Shown: positions 50,035 through 62,000 of the stretch, in pieces
How positions within the stretch are numbered: the stretch's first letter is position 1
Layout of the letters: each line of letters starts with the position of its first letter
Assembly: GCF_028453695.1 (NCBI RefSeq)
Contig: NC_135772.1
Span: forward strand, 14,818,001-14,882,000
Origin: Augochlora pura
Lineage: Eukaryota > Arthropoda > Insecta > Hymenoptera > Halictidae
Reading direction: 5' to 3'
DNA length: 64,000 nucleotides
Program-made: the position numbers and the translations under genes
The notes under the pieces: model-generated
Databases searched by the model: none
Told to the model about the DNA's origin: nothing
The model's input: the letters and a program-made list of their open reading frames with translations, nothing else

Positions 50035-53000
50035 GTGACAACACCCAGATCCGTCGTCTAAACTGCGATCAACGTGAAAAAAAGAGACGATCGCAGAAGG
50101 AACGAGCGTTCTCGTTCGTTCTTGAGGGGTCGTGTTGCTTGCGGGTACCCCGATAGAGAAGCATAACGCGGGTAGGAGTTTCTAATCAAGAATTCCCGTG
50201 GCGCTCGAGCGGCGGGCCACCCCGTCGTTCGAGACGCGGGAAGGTCCTAATTTTCCGAAAATAAAAAATTAATAATAATCAAACACTAAATCCGCGCTCG
50301 TGGCCCGACGGTCGCGCGCGGCCTTCGATCGATCCGTGGGACGTGGTCGCGTGGGATCCGTCGACGTCACCGACGACGGACGGCTATCTGGAAGAAGAGA
50401 AAACGGCGGACGTATGGGCCTAAAAACAAAGGGTGAAGACGGCGCGAGAAGAGAACAGCGCGGAACACCGCGCGGTAACGATGCATTCGTCTCGGGATCG
50501 ATCGAAACGGTTCGCGACGCCGCTGCCGGGCCAGGACACATTCATGACACACAATTTGAGTTGCAGTGCAAGCGAACATCTGTAGAGCCATATACGTATA
50601 GTATGTTATTGTATCTTTAAAAACTAAAAAAAATAAAAAACAACCGGAAACAGAAGCCAAAACAAACAAACAGAAATAAAAAGGAAGATGAATGAAACGA
50701 AAAACGAACAATTGATGACAAAACTTAAGCGTAGCAAATGTACATTTTTATAAAAACGGGAGTAATGAAAAATGTTAATGGAAACGATGAATGGTCGCGA
50801 TTGCATTTCGATGAAACCACTTTTCGATGCTTCGGAAATCGATGGAAATATAAATGAGATACGAACGAAAAACGATAAAAAGTGTTTGGATAAAAGAATA
50901 CGGGGATAAAAGATAGGGAAAAAAATACGACGCGGCGGATTCCTCGCGAGGAGTTCGCGAACGATAAAGCGAATGAGTTGACAATTCGAGAAAAACTACG
51001 GAAAAAGCGTAGAAGATGAAGCGAAAGAGTACACGGCGTGCGAGTCGATGAATGCGAAGACGGCGGGTTGTGCGAGAGAAAAAGAGAGAGAGAGAGAGGG
51101 AGTGTGTGAGAGAGAGAGAAAAAGCAAAAGAGTGAGAGAGAATGTGTGTTCGGAGTGCGATCCGATGCGAGCATGCGAAAACAAATTGCGTGAGAGTGGT
51201 GTAGCGTGAGGGACAACTAAGAATCGAAGAAATGCAAAAAAAGCGAAACACAAAAGAGACAGAACTGACGCAAATGCGAATGGAATAGACGATGACACTC
51301 TGACGAAAGGTTGCATCTGGAATCGCGATTCGCGGCTCGGTCACCGGCGGCCCCGTCCGAAACGGGTGCAAATAACTTTCAGGTGTATAAACATGAAAAA
51401 AGAAAAAAAACGAAACGGATAGGGGAGAGAGAGAGAGAAAACGATACCGGCTTCGCCCTTATCCTTTCGTCAATTTTAGGATGTTCTAAAGAGATTATTG
51501 TAAAAAGGCGAGACAGAGCGGGAGAGAAGCGAAGCGATGCGGATGTGAGAAAGGGATAATAGAATGAGAGCGAGAGAAAGATCTATTGTATCGGCGCGCG
51601 AAGGCCGCGCGGACGTCGTGCGTGCACGGGCGATAGATTTGTGCGCGGCAACGGACCGTTCGCGTGGCGGAGCGCGTACGAGCGAGTGCGTGAGTGACGT
51701 AGGAGTGTGCGAATCTAAAGAGGAAAAGAAATTTATTGTAAATTTTTGGTGGGGGTGATTCGGTCGCCCGGTGACCGCGCCTCGATCTCGACGCGAGCTC
51801 GAAATTTCATGGGCGCCGGATAACGAGATGCACGCGGACGAAACTATGGGCGACGACCGGCCGCGGACCGCGAGCCCTCTTCGCCCATAATCTCGTCCGT
51901 GTTTCGCGTTCGACGACTGTAAAGAAGAAAAAAAAAAAGAAACGTAACAAAATAATAACACTTTCCTTCTTCCTGGCCCTAAGGGATGCTCCCGAAGGAA
52001 ACGACTAAGAACAAAAGAGAAAAAAAAAACGATATATATAAATACATATATATATATTTTGGACGGATTTCGGCTCTAAACAGTGCGAACGAGAAATGAA
52101 AAAATAAAAAGAGACGCAAGCCTAAAAGTAAGAAAAAAAAATAACTAAAGATAAAGAGAAACGTGAAATGGTTAAGGGAAAATAATGATACCGTTTTCCG
52201 TGATCAATGCGATTCGGCGTCCTTGCCTATTTCGAATGGAGCACGCTTGTTTCGATTTCGAAAATCGATTATGGGTTTTTTATATATTTTTGGCAACGAT
52301 ATCTCGATACTATTTAAGGTTATAAGCTTAAACAAAACAAAAAATGATAAATGGGGGGGTAACGAGGTGGATCGTGGGGAGAGAAAGAGAGAGAGAGAGA
52401 TTGATACGATTGATGAGAACGATAGAGACAGGAGGCGCATCGCTGTCTTGTTTTGTAAAAATTTTTCGACAGGTCGAAAGAAGACAATGATACCGTGCGA
52501 ACGGGTGTCGGACCGCGTGTGCGTGGGCGGCGAGCGAAAATGTATGCTGCGTGCGAGTGAAAACGTTAGCGAAAACGGGACGAGATCGTAGCGTGTACGA
52601 GAGCGACAGGACAAATGCGAGGCGAGCGTGCGAAACACGAGTGCGTGTGTAAACGTGTGCGTAAGGAATGTATGTGTGCGTGAGAAAGAGAGAAAGAGAG
52701 GCTAGAGAGAAAAAAGAGCAACCGAGAAAAAACGCAAGAGAGAGAGAGAGAGAGCGAAAAAGAAAAGCGATGGTAAAGTAATATTTAAATATTCGTATCA
52801 AAAGAAAGAAAAATATTGTAGGGCCTCGGAAAGAATACACTGGCGACCGAATGGAACAAGGGAGATAAAGAAAACGTTTTGAGGAAAAATGAAAAAAGAT
52901 AAACTAACTTGGCGACGGCGAGTAAGAGAAAAAAAAAAGAGAGGCCGAGAACTACTAAAAATATTTATAGTATATGGCTACAAGTACAAATTACTTCGAC

Positions 53001-53099
53001 TACAGAGCGTAGGTGTATTGATGTGTGAACAAAATTTGGTTGGCCGATGACCGTTTTTGAAACCATCATACTGCGTATCAAAGTATGTAAAATTTATTG

Positions 53100-53105
53100 A
53101 ATAAA
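53100..53105 (+). terminator. pros: AATAAA in AT-rich context, candidate internal distal poly(A) site
   Basis: The hexamer follows TTTATTG and precedes an AT-rich stretch (53110-53155) with several TAAT motifs. No strong GT-rich downstream element is visible. GA polarity continues for another 4 kb, so if used it is not the final site. Confidence 0.3.
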
Positions 53106-54088
53106 CGCTAGCGTATTATGATATAATGTAATCTAATAATGTAATATTATAATGACGAGTCTAAATGATGATGTTAACTTGAAGTTTAGAAAGCGCGCGC
53201 GTGAGAAATTGTGCACGTGAATGAGATTTAAGAGATGAAAAGACAAAGAGAATAAGAGATGAGAGAGAGGACAAAAGAGAAAAAAAAAAGTTATTGTGCA
53301 TACGAAAACAAAAAAAAAGAGAGAAGATAAGATGAATGACAAAGAGAAAAAGAAAAGAAATCGCATCTTTATAAACGATTATCGGTACGATTACTATTAT
53401 TATTGTAATTAACGATTGTCAGTCATCCCGTCACTTGTCATTATTGCGACGAAAGAACAAAAAAACGAGAAAACGCGGAAGAAAACGGCCGCCCCCTTTT
53501 TTCGACGGAGGGGGGGTCGGCTCTAACCCCCTAGTAAAGTTCGTTTCTTATGATTCTGATCCACTCGCGAAAATGCAAAAAAAACGAAAACACGTGGAAA
53601 CCAAAAAATGAACACAAAAGTGAAAAACAAGTGCGACTATTGTAAACGTTCCGTATTATTATTATGATTATCATTACTATGATTATCATTCTTATCATTA
53701 TTATTACGTCTTCTTGAATTGACATTATGATGATTGTAAAGAAACCTGCGACGTTTAATGGTATTTCTGATTGTCACTATTATCATTGTTGTACTGTACA
53801 TTGTAAACGACAGCGAGAAACCGAATCAGTTGTTCACAATTTTGAGACACATATATACGTTTCTGGGAAAACTCTAACAAAACTGGGAAAAAGATAGGGA
53901 AAGAACGAGAGAAGATCGACTCGAGCGCTTACAGTATGAATAAATCGTGGTGCATGATTGGTGGACGCGAATGAAGGAGAGACCGTTCGACTGACTTACT
54001 AGCGTGATCACAATTTAGCATGAACGTGAATGAGTGCGATTTTGCGCGCGAACGTCTGTGTAACCGGTACGAAAGGAAACGCGAACGT

Positions 54089-54122
<34 letters not shown>

Positions 54123-54405
54123 GAGAGAGAGAAATAAGGAGGTTGATGAATGCGCGGGTATGGTAAAAAAAACTGTGAGAAAGCTGATAGTCCATTTAGA
54201 GAGCATGCGTGCGCGAATGAGGAGAATTATAATTAGCGAGGGAGAAAATTCACGCGTTAAATTAATTTTGCACGGGGAACAGAAACGAGCGGCGATCGGC
54301 GCGACGATGAACGACGATGGGACAAAAAAAAATGGCGTTTCGCGGTTTCTGGCTAAGAAAATTTTTCGGGGGTTTCAGTGCATATGTGTGTATGTGTTTA
54401 ATGCT

Positions 54406-54430
54406 GGGTAGGGGGTAGGGGGGTGGGGGG
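54406..54430 (+). other. G-quadruplex-capable motif
   Basis: Four G tracts (3, 5, 6 and 6 bases) are separated by TA, TA and T. This is a canonical intramolecular quadruplex pattern on the inferred RNA-sense strand. Confidence 0.7.
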
Positions 54431-55041
54431 TTGGACCAGACGCCGGTGAAACATTTCCACGGACAGATCGAAAAAACCGAGCAAAGGTGAAACGTTTTTG
54501 GCAACGGGAAGAGTGAGGGGGTGGGAGAGGGTTGAGGGACGGAGATAGCAGAGGATACGCGCGCAACAGATACTTTCTTTCGGAACCGTTCGGATACGCT
54601 ATATACATGAAACGAATAAAAGTTAAAAAGAAACGGAAAAGAAATAATGAAAACGAAAGCGACGAAGAAAATGCGAAAAATTCCTAATAAACTCGCCCGC
54701 ACCCGGCAGCGACGCGCTTTCGGCGCCTCGCAAAATTCTATTTTTGTAAGCATATTTCTATAAAAGTATACTAACGATACGGCAAAATTTATTATTCCTA
54801 GTGTGGTGAAAATGAAAATTGAACGTTTAGATTTCGTTAGTATAGTGTAAAGATGATGACGGGGAAAAAGAAAATTAACGATGTCTAGGTCCTATTCGTG
54901 TATTTAAAGGCGAACTATTAAGGGGATAAAAAAATTATATCGTCGGCGGCGTCGTAGGTTGTAAAATTGTACATAAATTATTGCAAGAGGAGGCGCAGAG
55001 GGTTGCATCGCTGACACCGCGGCACGTGGCTAGTTTTCCTC

Positions 55042-55046
<5 letters not shown>

Positions 55047-55073
<27 letters not shown>

Positions 55074-55128
55074 ATCTTTGGCACTGTATAAAGAGAGCGA
55101 GAGAGAGAGAGAGAGAGAGATAGAGAGA
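55047..55128 (+). repeat. (TATG)n microsatellite followed by a GA tract
   Basis: TATG tetramers cover 55047-55074 and a GA run with one GC and one TA interruption covers 55092-55128. Confidence 0.85.
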
Positions 55129-55188
55129 GTTAGAAACAATGATACGACGACGAGGCGTGAATAGGTGGGAATAGGTATGGCGTTTTTC

Positions 55189-55210
55189 GGGGAGGGTTGG
55201 GGAGGGGGGG
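55189..55210 (+). other. G-quadruplex-capable motif
   Basis: G tracts of 4, 3, 4 and 7 bases are separated by A, TT and A. It lies 0.8 kb from the motif at 54406. Confidence 0.65.
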
Positions 55211-55758
55211 CGAAAACTTGTAGATTAAGGGGGCAACTCTTTCGGCACCGGAGTCAAAATTCGTGTCTCCTGGGTTAGTAGCATCGCGCGCGCCATCGCC
55301 GATCGAAAAAAAAAACAAAACCCTCGTACGTTCCTAGAAAGTGTGTCACGACACTTCGAAAAAAGAAAAATAAGAAAGAGTGAGACGAAGAGAGAAAGAG
55401 CGAAAGAGGGGGAGTGAAAAAGAAAGAGTGCGCGAGAAAGTGAGAAAAAAAGATGTGTGAGAGAGCGAGAGCAAGGGAAAGAGAAAAGAAAACGCAGAGA
55501 AAATCGAAAGGAAACGTTGAAATTTTTTAATGTGAATTAAACCGGGGAGTGCATTCGGGCTGTCTCGTCGCGAAACGATGCTAGAAAAAAAAACAAAAAG
55601 AAGCTAATAATTAAGCCAAAAAAAAATTAACAAAGTCGATAAGGAAAAGAAAACTAATTACGAAAAGAAAGAAAAAACGATCGCCCTCCCTTCTCATAGC
55701 CCGAGAGTGAATTCGACGACGATGCACTGCCGCTTTTTGAAATAAAAAAAGAAACAAA

Positions 55759-55817
55759 ATAATATATATAAATATATAAATATATTATATATATATAGTT
55801 AGATAGATAGATAGATA
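55759..55817. repeat. (AT)n and (GATA)n microsatellites
   Basis: AT-rich alternating sequence passes into GATA tetramers at about 55800-55817. Confidence 0.85.
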
Positions 55818-57165
55818 GAGGCACCAAAAATGGCAGAACGGAAATCGTGCGAAATTCCGCGGTGCGGCTGGCTGAATCACGGAGGGCGCCTCGTGCGAGT
55901 CTCTTTCGTTTTACTCTCGGTGTATTGATGTTATGTTTTCGACCGGTGCACACGTGACTGTCCTTTTCTTACCTAAATTGCCGCGTGTTTCGATTTCGGT
56001 GTTACGTTCTGTTCAATCGTTTACCGTTTGCCGAACGACGAACGCCGCTTATTTCTTTAGACGTCACATCGCGGTTACATAGAAAAGAAAAAAACGAAAC
56101 GAAATAATATATCTCCGTACGTGGACAAATAATACGTTCTCACGTTTACCGTGTTCAGTTTTCCGCTCAGGGCATTTTTCAACATTGGGTATCTCCGGAG
56201 GCGATTCACGACAAGAGAGAAAAAGGGTGAGAGAGATTGTTCGAATACGAGGGAGCGATTGTCGAATTTTCGGGAATACGAGGAGGTAGAGAGAAAGAGA
56301 GAGAGAGAGAAAGGGAGTGAGTGTATGGAAACGAGAACGCAGGGAGTAGAGTGGATAAAATGATATCGAATCTGGAGAATCGAGACGACTCGAACGAAAC
56401 GCGATCGAGAGATAAGCGGTTCGTTCGGCGTCGCAGCTTCCGGAACGGTCACGCGTCGCGCGCCGGTCTTCGTGGTGTTTTCTGGGTACCAGAATCACCG
56501 AGTCGCACCGTGCTGCCATCAGAACTCCGCGAGGGTTGGAAACGTTCACACAGTGTTTTCTTTTTCTGTTTTTCCTTTCCGTGTATTTTCGGTACGTCGA
56601 TCTGACGAAGGAAGTTGTGCGCGCGAAATGTGAGAATGCGGCTGAAAGACGGCGCGAGAGAATGCATGGGAGCGAGCGAGCGAACGTGAGAGGTGGGGAG
56701 AGCGTGCGAGAGAGAGAGTGAGAGAGAGAGAGAGAAAGACAGGAAGAACGAAAGAAACCGGACAAAAGGCTGGAGAGAAAGATCGTGAGAAAGAAAAGAG
56801 CGAACGAGCGAAAGAAAGTAGACGAGAGTGAAGACACACAAGAGTATCGTAGTACAAGGAGACACGGATACTGACACACACACACGCACGTACATGCTTC
56901 ACATACATATTGCATACACTCGGTGATACATACAAATGCAACCCACACACGTATACATGCACGGACTCGTACATTTCGACAACGTACATCCACATGACAT
57001 ACGACACCACAGGGACACGCAATATTATATATATACGACTCCATAGATGATGGCGCGGCACACTCACATAGTGTCTCTCGGATTGTTCCACAAAACTTTT
57101 CATTCAAGTTTGCTTCAAGAAACCTTCTGTTTTCTAATGTATGACGTGTTGTTGTCGATATATAA

Positions 57166-57180
57166 AATAAACTTAATAAA
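57166..57180 (+). terminator. pros: Terminal pair of poly(A) signals, inferred 3' end of the prospero transcript
   Basis: AATAAA occurs at 57166-57171 and again at 57175-57180. They are followed by an A-rich stretch, then TCTGTTGCC and a T-rich repeat from 57211, which could serve as the downstream element. Cleavage near 57190-57205 is inferred. The position coincides with the end of the purine strand bias, which is the main reason to choose it over other AATAAA copies in the region. Confidence 0.55.
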
Positions 57181-57210
57181 AAAATACATCGTGCGGTATA
57201 AGTCTGTTGC

Positions 57211-57282
57211 CCTTTATTCGTTCCTAAAAATCCTTTATTCGATCCTGAAAATCCTTTATTAAAAGAAATCCTTTGTTCAAAC
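57211..57282 (+). repeat. T-rich 21-bp tandem repeat just past the terminal poly(A) signals
   Basis: Two full units of 21 bases start at 57211 and 57232 with CCTTTATTCG. Two shortened units start at 57253 and 57270. The repeat begins about 30 bases after the second AATAAA and could act as a T-rich downstream polyadenylation element, which is inference. Confidence 0.65.
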
Positions 57283-57680
57283 AAACGATCAATAAAATGA
57301 ATATTATTCGGTTTGGATATTGTCGAGATACAAGAGGATTAAGGTGAGTACACGGTTTTAGAGTACGAAATGAAAGTATAACGCGTATAACATGAAATCT
57401 AACTTGAATTACATAGGATTGGAAAAATGAATTATATTGAATGTAACAAATTGTTTCTGTACATCTAAATAAAATATTCTCTACGTATATGTGTTTAATT
57501 ATTTTCAATTTCCCAATTATTTGAGATGACTGAAAAATTATTTTACGATATAACCATAATATGGATAACAATTAAACTACAGTGATTTACCTATGTTAAG
57601 TGTGATAAATATAGATTATTTTAAACAAATGATGTACCATTTCTATATCACGACCAACCTTACCGACAATTTTCACTGTA

Positions 57681-57840
57681 CAGTGAAACTTCGTTTAGCC
57701 AATATTGGAGTTCTCTATTATATGCAAAATTATTTACTGTCGATGTCATTAAAAATGAAAACTAATACGTTAATTCAATAACTGTTCCATTATACGAACA
57801 TTAATATTATTTTGATAATTCAGAAATCCAGGTTCTACTG
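57681..57840. mobile_element. Pogo/Tigger-like MITE (non-autonomous Tc1/mariner-class element)
   Basis: The 160-bp unit starts CAGTGAAACTTCGTTT and ends with the inverted counterpart, whose reverse complement reads CAGTAGAACCTGGATTT. About 11 of the first 16 positions match. It is flanked by TA on both sides (57679-57680 and 57841-57842), the expected target-site duplication. The termini resemble the CAGT..AACCTCG ends typical of pogo/Tigger-type elements. There is no transposase frame, so it would depend on an enzyme from elsewhere. The left TA and terminus also sit in an 18-base palindrome (57671-57688). Confidence 0.6.
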
Positions 57841-58539
57841 TACCAATATGGATATATATTATAAAATATAATCAACAATTTCTTTTTCTTTTTATATTTT
57901 ATTGTCATTAATAACTTTTCAATAAATATGTATAATCCCTAGAATTTGTTAACTTCTTGTAAGTATAATACAAACAAAAATGTATATTCGCCAACCTCTG
58001 TATGGAATCGTCTTTTCACGCGTGTATAACTGGTTGCCTACATTCAGACGTTCGTTCCATTAAAATTCGTACTATACAACATACAATAAATACTAATTAC
58101 TAAATTGTGATTAAATTTCAATTTCTCCAGTCCAACTATTATTGAATAATACTAAAATGTAACTACATACAACAAATATGAAAGTTGCAAAGGCAGCGTT
58201 CAAGGTTTTGGAAATACTATTATTTTCCTGTCGATAATGGTACAATAAAGAACGTCGATATAACAGTAAGTATATACATTCCACCATTGTATCTTACGAA
58301 AAAAAAAACCAGTTGTTCAATTTACTGGAAACGAGGTCTGCCAGTGCGACCAATCGCGGCGTTTCCTTCGGCCGCGACAAGCAAACCAGTTTATTCTGAC
58401 GAACGTTTCAGGAACGGCGTTCGAATGCCGCGGTAATTGCTTTTTTAACGCATAAAACATTGAAAGGCGCGGCGAAACGAAGAATTTACGGAAACTAATA
58501 AAGTGCAACAACGGGAAACGGATCATTATTCTCGAGGCG

Positions 58540-59040
58540 GCGGCGCCGAGGAAACCCCTCGACAACGTTTCACGGAACGGACCGCAAAAAGGGAACGCGG
58601 TTTATTTCTCGCGATCGTGTTACAATCTTATTCAGGTCTCGCAGCAATTAATGTTCATTAGTGTTGAAGTCCGTATTCTTCTATTCACCGGTGCCCGGGT
58701 TCTTAAGTTGGCCGCGCTCGCGCGCGCGCGCTCATTCGGGACGCGTGAACTCGACGAAATTAAATTTCCATTTTTTACCCCGGCGCCCTCCATCGGGGCC
58801 AGGGAAGGTTAATGGGTGCGAAGCGGTAACGGGCGAAAAGTAGGGTGGTAGTGCTTAGAAAGAGCCGCCGGGGAACGAGAAGAGTCTCGCGCGGCTAAGG
58901 CTGCTAAATCAGCGTCGGACGTCCAGGGAAACGGCGCGTCGCGGCGCGGCGCAGCGCGAGCGTCGAGCGTCGAGCGCGCCGAATGAACGGCGCTCGGGCG
59001 CCGCGCCCTTTCACGAGGGCAACGACGCGCGAGGCTCAAT
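58540..59040. other. CpG-rich island downstream of prospero
   Basis: CpG is dense here, in sharp contrast to the AT-rich flanks. It contains an alternating GC run near 58719-58732 and short GCGTCGA direct repeats near 58959-58975. A 161-codon minus-strand frame (58809-59294) crosses it and resembles nothing known. It may mark a promoter or enhancer for a neighbour outside the window, which is inference. Confidence 0.45.
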
Positions 59041-62000
59041 ACAAAAACTTCTGAAAGTGTAATTAGAGCGGCAGTACATCTTAGATCGTTATTTTGAGAA
59101 TATGTTAATGGCGTAAAGTTAATGAAACGAATGAATAGGGTCTCTTTCTCTTTCCGCACGGAACGAAAAGGACGATCTGACTGAAACCCCCTGGAGCATG
59201 GCCTCCGATTTTCCAAGTGACGGCGTACAGAAGAACCACCCTGAAGCATGTAAATTCGCTTACGCATCTCTAAGGGCCATCCACCCTCGAACAAACATCC
59301 AGTGCGAGAGTGACGATCCGAGAGTCGGAGAGAGTGCCGGTGAGACCTTACGCGATGTGCTTCATTAGACCCTTAATGAAATTTCAACACTTTAACGCCC
59401 CGGCGCCTCGGGAAATATATAACCAATGAACTCGTTTTCACACCAGACTGCCCCGCATCTTCGTCGCCGCCAGTCAGGTCCTTCTAGTTCTCCTACCCTC
59501 CTCGGGGGCGCATCTCGAAAGGAAAACAAGGGTAGGATTCACCCTCGGAAAAGACGCTCGAGTGTGTCCCACGGTACCGAGTGCATCTGGTATTTTCGCA
59601 ATGCGAACCTGCGGACAGGTGCGAGAAACCACTCGACGAATGTCCGTGTCATCGGTAAATTCGTCTCCTGTCGGACCGATTGCATTTTAGAAAATACACA
59701 ATGGATGGAAAAGTATAGTAGAAACCTCGTAGAACTTCGAAGCTCGAACCAACTATGGTAACAAGTAAGAAATGCTAGAATGACTGATCACAAACACACA
59801 GACGAGGTATACAAATGGGTGAAACGTCCAATGAATTTTTCAAATTTCAGATTTTATAGTTTTAAAGGTTTTACATCAGTTTCCATGTTGGAGATATCAT
59901 TATCGAAATGAATGAGTTTAAAACAACTACTGCGAATTGAATATATTATATACTATATTTCTACTGGAGAGAATACGAGTATGACCGAGATATAGGTGTA
60001 GACTACACTGAATTTATTTTTCTATTGCATAAAATAAGATTAGAGACCGATCCAAAGTCTATGATACAACTATAGAGTAGACATTATTATTTTCGTGTCA
60101 TTCTTATCAGTATAGAAATTCCTGAAAATTAAGTTTCTTACTTAGAGAAAATCGTGCATTCTCTATACCTGATTCATATTAACATTGATTCTATTTGTGT
60201 AGCTATTTACATAAATATAAAATATACAATAAAGTAGTCGGGTCAAGTAGTGTTCGTAGTATCGATAATTTACCGACTCGACCGATGCAGTACCTAATTC
60301 GTGAATATGCTTATTTTTTGCGAACTATCGGTAATGTTAATCGCGACACAAAATGGTAAGGAAGCTCTAGAGCCATCCAAAGCTGACCCATAGAAATCCA
60401 TAAGATGCAATGTCTGTACGAATCCTGAATTTACGATGAAGTACCGATGAAGTAGCAGAGAGGGAATATGTAGTATATTCGCTTCTTGCTAACGTGCCTA
60501 AATGCAAAGGCTTTAAAAACCACCAAAGCTGAGGCAGAAAAGTCCAATCCGTGTAATACATATACTAAAGATCTCGAGTCTGTGTGCAATATATGCATGT
60601 TTATTGTTTGTTTTTTATATTGTCGATAACGTAAAAATAATTTAATTTCAGAACATGTGACGAATAGAAAGAAAAGCCCTTAAAATTAATAGATACGGAA
60701 GCCATTAAAGTGCGGCGTCTACACGAAACCCAAGTCTGCAATGATACTATTTCTGATTATCCATTGCAAAAGATCAAAATTTCAAGTCAATACTACGTTA
60801 CCGACTAAAGAAACACAAATCACAGAAATCCTTTTCGAGAACAAACATTGGCAGACCTTTTATCGACTGATTCTTAAACTGTTGACACAAGAATACGTAG
60901 AGTGCGCTTGCATATCATTTGTTCATTTCGAACAATTGAAGATCTACATTGCACATCTATTCAAAAATATCTAATTTCTTGTATAATATTTTGTAACAAC
61001 TTGTTACAAAATTTAAACATGTATTTAAAAATTAAAACTATTATCCATGAAAAGATGGCTCAAAGTAATTCGTGGGAAACTATCCCTCACCGCCTGGTAT
61101 CTCGTCTGCTTACTATACACATACTATACCTAAGAATGAATGTTTCCACACCCTACTATGGAAATCCAAACCATCTTTTTTCGCGTAATAAATAAATTAC
61201 GATGTTTCACCTTATTATATTAATGACATATGTCCGAATTTTGATTTATTTTGAGACAATAATTTTAAAAAATTGCAACACACTGGTTAATTAGTTTTAA
61301 CACGATTTACTGACTTACCTATTTCTACGATTATTTACGCAGATATAAATAATTTGAGTGGAAACCGGTGATAGTTTTAACTTCGATAAAGATCGGTTAC
61401 AGGCACGAGAACTTGAATATGAAAATTGCTAGCGCACCGCAAGCGTCTCTGCTTCTTGGCGACGTTCTCAGGTCACCTGAGGACAAGTCTTTTCTTTACA
61501 TTCCATTCTTTACGATCAGCCGACGAATATCACAATGTTTGCCAGATTCGGTTTCTTACCTCTTAAACGCCATCCGCTCTCGTTTACATTCCACATTTTA
61601 CGATCGGACCAAATATAATGTCGCCAAATTTATTACGATTACCGTCTGAAGTTCCGACATCGAATGTTAATCGAGACACAAAGGATAACTCTAATCGGGG
61701 AGAGGGAGGCCCGGGACGTTCGATGATGACTTCAAGGAATAAAATCAAATCGCGGGCATCGCCGCGAAAGAAACGACCAAAACCTTTACGATTCTAGCAA
61801 GAATGCGTCAGTTATCTTCGGCTCGAGTCGAAACTGGTTGCCGCGATACGAAACAGTTTAGGCAAAAATTTGCATGAATATTCCCACACACAAAAGACCT
61901 CGGCATCACTGTGTATATTTTTCTGTATATCACTGTTGCCCCGGAGACGATACCGAGTGTTTTTCGCACGACAATTTTTTACCGATGCGTTGCGCTGTTT

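Larger units (their letters stand above)
23038..57200 (+). other. pros: Inferred giant prospero 3' UTR (long isoform), about 34 kb
   Basis: From the stop codon to about 57.2 kb there is no convincing coding sequence, yet the DNA is strongly strand-asymmetric. About 25 GA tracts of 12 bases or more all have the purine strand on +, and I found no pure CT run of 10. Runs of nine or more A are frequent (for example 29521, 31182, 32521, 45604 and 49328) while I found no T run of that length. Just after 57.2 kb the asymmetry stops. This is what a single + strand transcript would leave. Drosophila prospero has a documented neuron-enriched isoform with a roughly 15-kb 3' UTR. Alternatives are one or more separate + strand long non-coding RNAs or mutational strand bias alone. 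Confidence 0.6.
49001..57200 (+). other. pros: Inferred distal 3' UTR, part C: GA-rich tail to the terminal poly(A) signals
   Basis: GA tracts return at about 49589, 50005, 51085, 51425, 52380, 52737, 53262, 54084-54132, 55092-55128, 56299 and 56712. Two G-quadruplex motifs lie at 54406-54430 and 55189-55210, and an internal AATAAA at 53100. The part ends with two AATAAA hexamers at 57166-57180. The longest open frame in the window (406 codons, minus strand, 56064-57284) lies here. It is a reversed reading of GA and CA repeats plus filler and is not a gene. Confidence 0.5.

Noticed and set aside
24825..54975. Four Pumilio-type UGUANAUA sites (24825, 26166, 49203 and 54968).
   Set aside because: Roughly two are expected by chance in 34 kb of random sequence and more in AT-rich DNA, so this is not enrichment.
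56064..57284. The longest open frame in the window, 406 codons on the minus strand.
   Set aside because: It is the reverse reading of GA and CA repeats, giving runs of Leu-Ser and Val-Cys, has no domain, and overlaps the inferred transcript end. Repeats lack stop codons in this frame.
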